The notes beneath the pieces were generated by a model. It saw only the letters and a program-made list of their open reading frames with translations. It had not been told where the DNA came from and searched no databases. A program made the translations under genes and the position numbers. Of a DNA stretch of 25,843 bases, positions 1 through 9,200 are shown in pieces. The DNA is from JBFFXF01 sp041569895 (GTDB lineage Bacteria > Planctomycetota > UBA8108 > JACQVS01), in NCBI GenBank assembly GCA_041569895.1, contig JBFFXF010000088.1:1-25843 (forward strand), given 5' to 3'. Position 1 is the stretch's first letter; each line of letters opens with the position of its first letter.

Positions 1-1
1 G

Positions 2-898
2 ACCGGCGCCGTCGGGGTCGACCTGGGAGGGACCAGCGTCAAGCTCGTGTCCCTCCGCGGCCGCCGCGTTCTCGACAGGGCGCATCATCCGACACCCGCG
101 GGGACGGCGAGCGAGATCGCGGCGACGCTCGCCGCGCTCATCCGGGGCGCGTCATCGCGGATCGGCGGGCTCCCGGCCGTGGCGGTCGCGGTCCCCGGCT
201 TCCTCGATCGGCGACGGCGACGCATCGAGCTTCTCTCCAACGTTCCGGCTCTCGACGGCTTCGCCCTGGCGGCGAGCCTCGAGCGCAGACTGCGAGGCGC
301 GGTCACGCCGCCGATCCGACTCGACGCGGACACCAACGCCGGCGCGCTCGGCGAGGCCCGGCTCGGGGCGGGTCGCGGCGCGTCGCGACTGCTCTACGTC
401 ACCGTCGGCACCGGCCTCGGGGCGGCCCTCATCACCGATGGACGCATCGTGCGCGTCTCGCGGCACACCGTCGGACAGGTCGCCCACATCCCGCTCGATC
501 CCGCGGGGCCCCGCTGCCCGTGCGGCGCTCGCGGGTGCGCCGAGCAGCTGATCGCGGCGCGCGGCATCACGGCGCGGGCGCGGCGACTCGCCCTGGCCGC
601 GAGGGACCGGCGTTCGCCCGCGGACGTCCTCGCTGCGGCGAGGAGGAGCTCTCGAGCGGCGCGCGCCGTGCTCCGCGAGACGGGAGTGCTGCTCGGGCGC
701 CTGCTCTCGATCCTCACGGCGATGCTCTCGCCGGATCGCGTCGTCGTCGGGGGCGGCGTCGCGGGGGCGGCCGAGTTCCTGCTGCCGGCGACGCGCCGCG
801 AGCTGCGCGATCGCGTGGAGGTCCGGCCCGCCGCGCTCGGCCGGTTTTCCGGCGCTGTCGGCGCGGCGATCATCGCCACAACGGCCGCCACAGAGTGA
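2..898 (+). CDS. ROK family sugar kinase/regulator, 5' end cut by the window
   Basis: ROK (repressor, ORF, kinase) proteins are cytoplasmic glucokinase-like enzymes or sugar-responsive repressors. The reading frame is open from base 2, and the GVDLGGTSVKLV phosphate-binding motif at 14-49 shows that only the first few codons are missing. No N-terminal helix-turn-helix is visible, which favours a kinase over a repressor. Other family marks are VPGF, the catalytic-Asp segment DADTNAGALGE (Asp codon 329-331), the VGTGLGAAL glycine loop near 400-430, and the zinc motif CPCGARGCAE with Cys codons at 515, 521 and 536. The usual sugar-contacting Glu of the E-x-G-H motif is Gln here: GQVAHI at 473-490, with the zinc His kept. 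The substrate therefore cannot be called; glucokinase is only the default. An internal GTG at 47 is in frame but lies inside the phosphate motif and is not the start. Confidence 0.88.
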   Translation, partial: TGAVGVDLGGTSVKLVSLRGRRVLDRAHHPTPAGTASEIAATLAALIRGASSRIGGLPAVAVAVPGFLDRRRRRIELLSNVPALDGFALAASLERRLRGAVTPPIRLDADTNAGALGEARLGAGRGASRLLYVTVGTGLGAALITDGRIVRVSRHTVGQVAHIPLDPAGPRCPCGARGCAEQLIAARGITARARRLALAARDRRSPADVLAAARRSSRAARAVLRETGVLLGRLLSILTAMLSPDRVVVGGGVAGAAEFLLPATRRELRDRVEVRPAALGRFSGAVGAAIIATTAATE

Positions 899-1102
899 TT
901 TTTGTCGAACTTCGGGCCACGCTGGGGTTCAATTCAGAAGCCAGGCGCGCCGTCGGAAGTGAGATCGCTTTCCGGCGGGCAGCGTGACGCCGGCCGGCGC
1001 CGCGACTCCCGCCGAGAGATCGGTTCTTTCGCGTGGGTGAGGCGGCTTCCGAGGGTCGGCGGCCCCGAGGGTCCCGGAGCCTTCAACGCGCCACTGACTG
1101 AC

Positions 1103-1108
1103 AGGAGG
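1103..1108 (+). promoter_or_regulatory. Shine-Dalgarno AGGAGG that fixes the DUF1800 start
   Basis: A perfect AGGAGG lies 9 nt before the ATG at 1118. It argues against the open frame extending upstream to 902, whose residues look like translated intergenic sequence. A signal peptide begins right after 1118. Confidence 0.85.
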
Positions 1109-1117
1109 CACTTCACG

Positions 1118-3637
1118 ATGGACCGTTTCTCCCGGAAACGCCCCGGCCGGAGCCGCAGCTCGATCCCGGTCGCGCTCGCCGCGCTCGGGGCCATCCCGCT
1201 CGTGCTGATCGCGCTGAACGGGTCGGCCCAGGACGCGCTCCCGGTCCCCGAGGTCCGGCCGGAGCCGCGTCAGATCGAGGCGCCGAGCTTTCGCCAGCAG
1301 CAGTTCCGGCGGGGCGACACGAACGCGGACGGCACGGTCGACATCACCGATGCGGTCACCGGGCTCGAGTTCCTCTTCAAGAAGGGCGAGCCGCCTCCGT
1401 GCATGGAGGCTGGAAACTCGAACGGCGACGGGCAGATCGACGTCAGCGACGCGGTCTTCACGCTGAGCTACCTCTTCGCGGGAACGAGGGCGCCGCCGGC
1501 GCCCGGACCCGACGAGTGCGGTGTCGATCCTCGTGAGAGCACTCTCGGCTGCGACGAGTACGCGCTGTGCAGCGACGAGCTGGCGCTCATCACGCACGTC
1601 CTCGGGCGCATCACCTTCGGCGCCAACGTCGACCTGCTGAGCCGGATTCAGACACGGAGGGACCTCATCGATTACATCGAGGAGCAGCTCGCCGCGCCGT
1701 CGCCGTACGACCAGGCGACCCACGAGCCGGAGCTCGACCGGGAGATCGAGGCGCTCGACATCGGCTTCAAGGGCGACCGGCCGCTGACGGCCAACAACCA
1801 GGTGCAGCGCGTCAAGGGCATGCTGCTCACCGACGCCATCGAGAGCGAGTGGCAGTTGCTCCACGTCGTCGCGCAATTCTGGAACAACCATTTCCACACG
1901 CAGATCGACACGCTGCCGCAGAGCTTCTTCGGACGCGGCGGACGGGGCGGCGGCGGGCTGAGGTCGAGTCGCGAGCTGTTCAACCTCTTCGACACCGACG
2001 GCAACGGGATCCTCTCCGAGTCGGAGTGGAACGCCGTCAAGGCGGCTCACCCGAGCGCCATCCGCTGGGAGGACTTCGGCCGCGGGCGACTCGACGGCAT
2101 CACCGCCGAGGAGTTCCTCAACCGCAACCAGATCGCCTACTGGAAGTATCGCGCCCGCCGGGAGCAGCTCGGCGTCGCCGCGGACATGGAGCGGCGCGAG
2201 TACGATTTCTACCGGCGATCGGCGTTCGGAAAGTTCCGCGACCTCCTCGAGGGGTGCTCGAAGAGCGTCGCCATGCTGATCTACCTGAACGGCTTCGAGA
2301 ACACCGTCCGCGAGCCGAACGAGAACTTCGCCCGTGAGTACTTCGAGCTCTTCGCCCTCGGCGTCGATCGCGTGTACACGCAGCGCGACATCGAGGAGCT
2401 GTCGAAGGTGTTCACCGGCTGGACGGTGGGCTGGGTGCGGCGTTCGCTGTACGCGGCGGACGACATTAACTTCCAGGACCACCCGGAGGCGCGCCACTTC
2501 CTGATCAACAGGCGGGAGCCGGCGCCGCTGCGGTTCCCGGACACCAGCAACTGGGACGATTCCGTCTACACGTGGGCCTTCGTGCTGTCGCACCTCGACC
2601 GAAACGGCAATCGCACCGACCAGCACGACTGGTCGCGGAAGGACCTCTTCCTGCGCCGATTCGGCGGCGTCGACTCGCTCGGCAACCCGGCCGATTCCTC
2701 GGACCAGCTGACGATTCCGGCGGTCACCACCACCTCGCAGCAGACTCGACAGGCCGCGCTCCGGGAGTTCGACCTCGTCACGGATCGCGTCGTCAATTTC
2801 CGCGACTGCGCCAAGTTCATCTCGACGAAGCTGATCCAGCTCTTCGTCACCGACGACCTGTCGCTGCTGAAGAAGACGTATCCGATGCCGGCCGAGCTGC
2901 GGGCGCGTTTCGACTCGGTCGATCGCGATCGCAACGGGATCATCAGCGGGGCGGAGTGGAGCGCGCCGGTGCCGCTCGTGCTGCCGAACGGACGCCCGCC
3001 GGAGATCTTTGATGAGCTCGACGCCGACGGCAACGGCGTCATCACCGAGAGGGAGTACCAGGAGCCCGATCTGCTGCTCGACGCCATCGCCGCGTGGCGC
3101 GATTCCGACGGGACGATCCGCGACGTGCTGCGGGCCATCCTCCTCTCCGACGAGTTCCTCAGCTTGAAGTTCCGGCGCGCCAAGGTGAAGACGCCCTTCG
3201 AGCTCGTGACGAGCTCGGTGAGGGCGCTCGACGCCGCGATCGACACCGACGCGCTGCTGACGACGACAAACGATTTGGTGCTCGCCGGTCAGGAGCTGTT
3301 CAACTTCGCCGACCCGACCGGCGAGTCCGAGCTCGGGTTCGACTGGATGCACACGGTCGGGCTCCTCGAGCGACTGAAGTACGTCAACCGGGCCGCCAAC
3401 CCGGCGACGATCGCCGAGCGGCGCGTCACCTGGAACCCGAACGGGCTGCGCTCCCGGTGGAATCTGACTACGGGCGAGCGAACGGTCGACTTCCTCAACC
3501 TGCTCCTGCACTCCGGCGACGTCCTGCCGGAGCAGAGGGAGCTGGCGCTCGAGGTCTACGGCTCGGTGTCGGCGTTCCGGAGAATCCCGGCGACGACGGC
3601 GTTCCTCCTCAGCCTGCCCCAGTTCCAGAAGCAATGA
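1118..3637 (+). CDS. Exported DUF1800 protein with dockerin-like and EF-hand Ca-binding loops
   Basis: The product has 839 residues. An N-terminal Arg-rich stretch and hydrophobic core (about 15-34, ending NGSAQ) form a signal peptide. Residues 66-120 hold two dockerin-like loops (D67-T-N-A-D71 and N100-S-N-G-D104, each followed by DA-V and an LF-type helix), then a Cys-containing linker (C134, C145, C151). The DUF1800 domain fills about 155-830: HVLGRITFG, FWNNHFH at 254-260, and the signature NFAREYFELFALGVDRVYTQ through FTGWTV at 403-437. Three canonical 12-residue EF-hand loops sit inside it: 292-303 (DTDGNGILSESE), 602-613 (DRDRNGIISGAE) and 635-646 (DADGNGVITERE). A degenerate partner may lie near 321-332. 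DUF1800 has no firmly established activity. The family is commonly encoded beside DUF1501, as here (58-bp gap), suggesting a shared cell-surface or periplasmic role, probably Ca-dependent. ATG 1118 is chosen for its Shine-Dalgarno and signal peptide. Confidence 0.92.
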   Translation: MDRFSRKRPGRSRSSIPVALAALGAIPLVLIALNGSAQDALPVPEVRPEPRQIEAPSFRQQQFRRGDTNADGTVDITDAVTGLEFLFKKGEPPPCMEAGNSNGDGQIDVSDAVFTLSYLFAGTRAPPAPGPDECGVDPRESTLGCDEYALCSDELALITHVLGRITFGANVDLLSRIQTRRDLIDYIEEQLAAPSPYDQATHEPELDREIEALDIGFKGDRPLTANNQVQRVKGMLLTDAIESEWQLLHVVAQFWNNHFHTQIDTLPQSFFGRGGRGGGGLRSSRELFNLFDTDGNGILSESEWNAVKAAHPSAIRWEDFGRGRLDGITAEEFLNRNQIAYWKYRARREQLGVAADMERREYDFYRRSAFGKFRDLLEGCSKSVAMLIYLNGFENTVREPNENFAREYFELFALGVDRVYTQRDIEELSKVFTGWTVGWVRRSLYAADDINFQDHPEARHFLINRREPAPLRFPDTSNWDDSVYTWAFVLSHLDRNGNRTDQHDWSRKDLFLRRFGGVDSLGNPADSSDQLTIPAVTTTSQQTRQAALREFDLVTDRVVNFRDCAKFISTKLIQLFVTDDLSLLKKTYPMPAELRARFDSVDRDRNGIISGAEWSAPVPLVLPNGRPPEIFDELDADGNGVITEREYQEPDLLLDAIAAWRDSDGTIRDVLRAILLSDEFLSLKFRRAKVKTPFELVTSSVRALDAAIDTDALLTTTNDLVLAGQELFNFADPTGESELGFDWMHTVGLLERLKYVNRAANPATIAERRVTWNPNGLRSRWNLTTGERTVDFLNLLLHSGDVLPEQRELALEVYGSVSAFRRIPATTAFLLSLPQFQKQ

Positions 3638-3695
3638 GCGGGGCGCGCGGCTCGGGAGACACGAACGGGAACAGACGACACGCACTGAAAGGCTC

Positions 3696-5093
3696 ATGAA
3701 AATGATCGAAAGAATCCTCGAACGCCGGGAGTTCTTCCGCTGGAGCGCCGCGTCGCTGACCGCGCTCGGCCTCGGCTCGACGATGCCGCTCTTTCTGCGG
3801 CGCGCGCTGGCGGCGCCGCTCGCGAGCGGCAAGAAGCTGATGTTCATCTTCCTCCGCGGCGGCGTCGACGCCGTGCAGGCCGTGATCCCGTACGGCGACG
3901 CGGGTGGCGGAGGGGACAAGCCGGACTACCTCGGCGCGCGCCCGCGTCTCGCCGTGCCGCCGGCCCAGGCCCACGATCTCAACGGCTTCGCCAGTCTCAA
4001 CCCGGCCCTGCAGACGACCGCGCCCGGCGGCCCGCGCGTCGCCGACATCTTCCACGGCACGCTCGACGGCCGCGGCCGTCAGCTCGCGATCCTCCACCGC
4101 GTCGGCTACCAGCAGCAGAACCGCTCTCATTTCAACAGCCAGCAGTTCTGGGAGAACGCCGTGCCGGGAAACCAGGCCCTCGAGGAGGGCTGGCTCAACC
4201 GCTACATCACCGAGTACGCGGATGCCGGCAACCCGCTGCAGGCGGCGACCATCAACGGCAACCAGCTGGTGATGATGAAGGGGCAGACGCTGATTCCGGT
4301 GCTGCGCTCCATCGACGACTTCTCGCTGCCGTCGAACGTCGAGCTCGGCGTCTTCCCGACGCCGGCGAATCGGCGCGGCTCGGGTCTCAAGGGCGCGTAT
4401 GGTCAGACCGGATTCGACCCCGCCGTGAGCTACAACGCGCTCACCTACGGCACCGGTCGCAGGCTGCTCGAGAGCCTGCAGTTCTTCGAGGACAACGTCC
4501 GCTCGGTGCCGTATACGCCGGCGCCCGAGGCGGCGTCGCGGTACGCCGCCATCGGAGACCGGCGCTTCGCCGGCTTCGTGCAGGACTGCGCGCGGCTGAT
4601 GAAGCAGGTCGGCGACCTGCAGATCGTCGGCTGCAACCAGGACGGGTACGACACGCACGGCGCCGAGGACCGCCGCTTCCCGAACCTCATGCGCGACCTC
4701 GGGCTCGCGCTGACGGCGCTCTACTTCGATCTCGAGCCGATCTGGGACGATACCATCATCGTCACCATGTCCGAGTTCGGACGGACGTCGCTCGAGAACG
4801 GCAACCTCGGCACCGATCACGGCGAATCGACGTGCATGTTCGTCATGGGAGGCCCGGTCCGCGGCGGCGTCTACAACTGTGACGCCTCGAGCTGGGCGAA
4901 CGGCGATCTCTTCTCGACGCCGAACGGCCGATACGTCGCGCACCGGACCGATTTCCGCGCCGTGTATCACGAGATCATCACGCGGCACCTCGGCGATCCG
5001 GCGAACAAGATCGACTCGATCATTCCGGACTACTCGGCACTCGAGGGCGCGGACACGCAGGGCTACTTCTCGTCGCTCGGCTTCCTCGCGTGA
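3696..5093 (+). CDS. DUF1501 family protein with Tat signal peptide
   Basis: The product has 465 residues and belongs to DUF1501, a family placed in the alkaline phosphatase/sulfatase fold group; its substrate is unknown. The N-terminus has a twin-arginine motif (RREFF, R10-R11) followed by a hydrophobic stretch and an AxA-like site near 36-41. This predicts export in folded form by the Tat system. Family marks are MFIFLRGGVDAVQAVIPYGD at 49-68, NRSHFNSQQFWENA at 142-155, GYDTHGAEDRRF at 317-328, and MSEFGRTSLENGNLGTDHG at 358-376, which supplies the His/Asp metal-ligand-like residues. The start at 3696 has GAAAGG just upstream; ATG 3702 is also possible. It follows the DUF1800 gene on the same strand and is probably in the same transcript. 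Confidence 0.93.
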   Translation: MKMIERILERREFFRWSAASLTALGLGSTMPLFLRRALAAPLASGKKLMFIFLRGGVDAVQAVIPYGDAGGGGDKPDYLGARPRLAVPPAQAHDLNGFASLNPALQTTAPGGPRVADIFHGTLDGRGRQLAILHRVGYQQQNRSHFNSQQFWENAVPGNQALEEGWLNRYITEYADAGNPLQAATINGNQLVMMKGQTLIPVLRSIDDFSLPSNVELGVFPTPANRRGSGLKGAYGQTGFDPAVSYNALTYGTGRRLLESLQFFEDNVRSVPYTPAPEAASRYAAIGDRRFAGFVQDCARLMKQVGDLQIVGCNQDGYDTHGAEDRRFPNLMRDLGLALTALYFDLEPIWDDTIIVTMSEFGRTSLENGNLGTDHGESTCMFVMGGPVRGGVYNCDASSWANGDLFSTPNGRYVAHRTDFRAVYHEIITRHLGDPANKIDSIIPDYSALEGADTQGYFSSLGFLA

Positions 5094-5097
5094 CCGC

Positions 5098-6192
5098 GTG
5101 GAGCGTGCCCGGCCACGCGTGATCGGAGCTCGCGCCCGACTCCGGGCGAGCGTCGCCGCCGTCGCCCTCGGCTGGCTCGCGTCATGCGAGCGAGCCGAGG
5201 AGGCGTCGACGCTCGCCCCCCACCGCGTCGCCGGACGTCAGATCCTCATCCGCCACGCCCGCTCCTTCGATCCTCGCCCCGACCGCACCCTCGAGGAGGC
5301 GCGCGCTCTCGGCCAGCGCCTCGCCCGCGAGGCGCGCGACCACCCGGACGCGTTCGAGGAGCTGCGTCGCTCGTGGTCGGACGACTCGCGCGGCGAGAAC
5401 GACGGGGAGCGCCCGAGCTCGCCCGGGATCGTCCTGCGCGGGCAGCTCTCCGACGACCTCGCCCCTGTCGAGGTGGCCCTCTTCGGCGCGAGCATCGGCG
5501 AGGTCGTCGGTCCGGTCGAGACGCCCCTCGGATTCCACGTGCTCCGTCGCGTGCCGATCCGCGAGCTCTGCGCCGCCCACATCCTGGTGCGACACCGCGA
5601 CAGCGTCGATCCGCCGGGAGTGCCGCCGCTGCCGGTGACCGATCGCTCGCGCGAGGAGGCGCTCGAGCGCGCCACGACGATCCTCGTCGAGGCGCGGCAT
5701 GCCGACGACGACGGCTTCGCCGAGCTCGCCCGCGCCCGTTCCGAGGCGATCGACCGCTTCTCGGGCGGCCGTCTCGGCATCGTGCCGCGAGGCGTGCTCC
5801 CGCCGGCGCTCGATGAGGCCATCGAGTCGCTGGCGATCGGCGAGGTCGGCGGGCCGGTCGAGACGCCGTTCGGAGTCCACGTCGTCCGGCGCCTCCCGGT
5901 GGAGCGCGTGCTCGTCCGCGCCCTCGTCGCGACGCGGGACGAGCTCGAGCGACGGCGAGCGCGACTCCTCGAGATCACGCGTGCGGGCGCACGGGAGGCG
6001 GCGTTCGTCGAGGAGGAGCGAGCGTTTTGGTCCGGACCGGGTTCCTTCCCGCCCGCGGGACGAGTCCACGATGTCCAACGCGGCGCCTACCCCGCGTCCA
6101 TCGAAGGCGCGCTCTTCGCCCTCGAGATCGGCGAGCTCTCAACGGTCACCGACTTCGAGGGCGGCGCGGCGCTCTTCCTGCGAGTCGAGTGA
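5098..6192 (+). CDS. Lipoprotein with two parvulin (PpiC-type) prolyl isomerase domains and a third partial one
   Basis: The product has 364 residues from GTG 5098, 4 nt after the DUF1501 stop; GTG 5119 is the alternative. A short positively charged N-terminus, hydrophobic core and lipobox (WLAS-C30) predict a lipid-anchored envelope protein. Parvulin domain 1 covers about 46-152 (RQILIRHARS, EVVGPVETPLGFHVLRR). Domain 2 covers about 157-266 (AAHILVRHRDS, SGGRLGIVPRG, GGPVETPFGVHVVRR). Residues about 312-364 repeat only the C-terminal half of the fold (ASIEGALFALEIGELS...GGAALFLRVE). PpiC/SurA-type proteins isomerise prolyl bonds and chaperone exported proteins. Its place right behind two exported proteins suggests it helps fold them. 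No clear Shine-Dalgarno is visible, so translational coupling to the upstream gene is likely. The domain 1 loop GENDGERPSSPG is atypical, so full catalytic competence is uncertain. Confidence 0.85.
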   Translation: MERARPRVIGARARLRASVAAVALGWLASCERAEEASTLAPHRVAGRQILIRHARSFDPRPDRTLEEARALGQRLAREARDHPDAFEELRRSWSDDSRGENDGERPSSPGIVLRGQLSDDLAPVEVALFGASIGEVVGPVETPLGFHVLRRVPIRELCAAHILVRHRDSVDPPGVPPLPVTDRSREEALERATTILVEARHADDDGFAELARARSEAIDRFSGGRLGIVPRGVLPPALDEAIESLAIGEVGGPVETPFGVHVVRRLPVERVLVRALVATRDELERRRARLLEITRAGAREAAFVEEERAFWSGPGSFPPAGRVHDVQRGAYPASIEGALFALEIGELSTVTDFEGGAALFLRVE

Positions 6193-6219
6193 GTCGGGTG
6201 CAGCGGAGACGGGCGCGCG

Positions 6220-9200
6220 TCAGTGCCCGTTCCGGCGTCCTCCGTTCTCGCGCCGGTCCTTGGACTCGAAATCCGCCGCGCGCTCGAAGAGCTCGCGCTT
6301 GAGGTCGTGCTTCTTGAGGAGACTCGAGAGCTGCGGGCGGTGGATGCCGAGCTCCTTGGCCGCGTGCGTGATGTTGCCGCCGGTCTTGCGCAGCGTGTTC
6401 TCGATGATGTGCTTCTCGAGGATCAGCTTGGCGTCCTTGAGCGTGATCTCCCGCGAGAGCAGCTGCCGGATCTCCATCAGCGTCTGCTGATCGCTCTCCT
6501 CCGGGAGGAGCCGACGACGCAGCTCGTAGTAGAGCGACACGCTGTTCGGGATGCGCGCCTCGGGACCGACGATCTGGTACGCGACGCGTCCGTTCACCAG
6601 GCTGATCAGGCGCCCCTCGAGGCGTTGCGCCAGGTTGTCCGCGTTCGGCAGCGTGGTCTCGGTGGCGAGGACGGTGAGTATCGGGCTGCCCCAGCTGGCG
6701 ATCGCCGAATCGGGAAGCTCCTCGCTGATCTCCGCGGCGAGCCGTTCACCGAGGAGACGCGCCTCGTCGTTCATCGACGCCTCGAGCGTCGGCAGGTAGT
6801 AACCGATGAGGAAGAAGGGCCGGCCGTGCAGGTTGTTCAGCCGGTAGGCCTCGCGGAGCCGCTCGAGGAGGTAGGACGTGGTGTAGAGCCCGGTGAGGGG
6901 CTCGCGCATGGCGAGGTCGACCAGCCGCCGGTTGTCGAGCGAGGTGCCGATGTGCTCGGTGAGCATCTCGATGATCTGCTCTTCCGGCCGCGAGAAGGAC
7001 CCCATGTTGATCGGCCGGTCGAGGTACAGCGCGCCGTAGATGCGCTCACGCGCCCTCACCGGCACGACGAGCAACGATCGCTGATACAGCCCGCGCGACT
7101 TGAAGAACCGCTCCTCCTTCTCGCGGTTGTCGGATCCGGTGATGACGAACGACTTCCCCTTGCGGATCGCCTCCTCCGCGATCGATTGCGCGGACGGGTA
7201 GTCGGGGTGCTCCTCCGGAGTCTCGCCGAAGCCGTACTGCGCGGCGAGCGCGTAACGCCGGCTCCTGACGCGCAGGAGGAAGCCGCGCGCCGCGCGACCG
7301 AGGTCGATCGCCTCCTGGAGCACGAGATTGGGGAAGTCCACCGCGTTCTGCGCCGCGTTGACGCGCAACACCGCCGCGTTGAGCGCCCGGTAGCCGGTGA
7401 GATCGCCGGTGCGCTCCTCGACCTCGGCGCGCTCGCGCTCGTCGGCGGTCGTCGGTCGACCCTGGACCTCGCGGCGGAACCGGTTGGCGTCGTCGAGGAA
7501 GACCTTGCGACGCGGGTCCTCGAGGTAGCGTCCGGCGAGGTCGTCCGGGAGGCCGTCGGCGACACGGCGGATGATCGCCTCGGCCTTGCCGTAGAAGTTT
7601 CCGGCCTCGGTGAAGTCCCGGTCGTAGTGGTAGAGCTTCGCGAGCGAGTAGTAGGTCTCGAAGAGCGGGTGGACGTCGTTGAGGCTCTTGCAGAGCTCGT
7701 ACGCGCGGTCGAGATGCTCGCGAGCCTTCTCCCGGCTGCCGCCCTTGAGGAACCGGAAGATGTTGCCCTTGATGACGTGAGATCTCGCCTGCAGATCGAC
7801 TGCCTGCAGCTCCTCGGCGAGGACGAGCGCCTTCGAGGCGAGCTTGAGGGCGTCGTCGTAGCTCTCGCGGTCGTAGCGGGACGTCGCCTGGTCGAGGAGG
7901 ACCTTCGCCTCCTGCCTCCGATTCCCGAGCTTGGAGTAGATCTCGAGCGACTTCTTGTACTCCGCGTCCGACTCCTCCCAGTTGCGGCGCAGCGCCTCGT
8001 GCCGCCCGCGAAGGCGAGCGCTGGTCGCCTCCTGGAACTTGAGCTTGAACTCGGACGCGAGAATCGCGGTCTGGCGCGTCAGGCCGTCGACCTGCTTGCG
8101 GTCGCCGATCTCGTAGAAGAGCCACCCCTTGCGGATGAATGCGTCGACCAGACCGCGCGTGTCCTTGACGACCTCGCTGTTGTGGATGGCGCGATCGAAG
8201 AACGACAGCGCGGTCATGTAGCGGCCGAGGCGCGCGTGCAGCTCGCCCATGACGCCGAGCGTCGGGTTGAGGCCCAGGAGATCGCCGATGCGCCCCTTCA
8301 GCCGGATGCTGTGCGTCAGGTGCGCAATCGTCTTGAGCTCGTCTCCGGTCCGCAGGTAGACCATGCCGAGCTGGTCGTACGAGACGCACAGGCCGGCGAT
8401 GTCCTGCGTGCGCCGCTTGATCTCGAGGGCGCGGTAGAAGTAGCGAGCCGCGCGGAAATACGTGCCCTGCGCCAGGTACACGGTTCCGAGATCGTCGAGC
8501 ACGCGCGCGGTCGCCGCCTCGTCGCCGGCGGACTCGAATCCGTCGAGCGCGCGACGGAAGTTCTCGACCGCGTGCACGTAGTCGCCGCGCTGCTTGAACG
8601 CCTGCGCCAGAAGCTGGTAGAGCCTCGAGCGCAACACCAGCGGCACCTCGCCGGATCCGGGCGCGGCCGCGTCGCTGTCCTCCTCCGATGACCCGAGCAG
8701 GTGCTTCTGGACGATCTTGACGCCCTTGAGGCAGACGTTGATCGCACGCTTGACGTCGCCGCGGTCCAGCCGAACCACGGCGTTCGCGAGGTGCCACTCG
8801 ACGCCGAGCGGCGAGTTGATCTCCTTGATCAGCTTGAAGGAGCGATTGAGCGCCTTGAGCGCGCGGTTCGTGTCGCCCGCCAGGCGGTGCACCTCCCCTT
8901 CGTGCAGGTAGATCTCGGCCTTCCTGGCATCGTCGAGCGTGCTGCCGCCCTCCTCGAGCAGCCGCTCGAGCGACTCGAGCGCGCTGTCGAACTGCTTGAG
9001 CGCCATCTGGTACACGGCCTTGCGCTCGAGGACCCGAACGCGCGTCTCGAGGTCCTCCTCGCCATCGAGGACGCCGAGCAGCTCGTCGAGCAGGTGAACG
9101 GCCTTCTCGATCGAGAATGACCGCGCGAAGCGTGTCGCCGCGCGCCAGCCGTAATCGACCGAGGTGCGCGGCTCGGTCCCCTGTCGCAGGTGGTAGAAGA

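Noticed and set aside
47..49. GTG start of the ROK gene
   Set aside because: The phosphate-binding motif lies in frame upstream of it, so the true start is outside the window.
902..1117. N-terminal extension of the DUF1800 protein
   Set aside because: It precedes a strong Shine-Dalgarno and signal peptide at 1118 and lacks coding character.
929..3919. A 996-residue open frame on the minus strand
   Set aside because: It runs opposite the DUF1800 gene and into the DUF1501 gene, matches no family, and is the expected result of very high GC third positions on the coding strand.
6223..8691. An 822-residue plus-strand frame
   Set aside because: It is antisense to the giant regulator, whose motifs are clear. 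Its translation is Leu/Val/Glu/Arg low complexity without domains.
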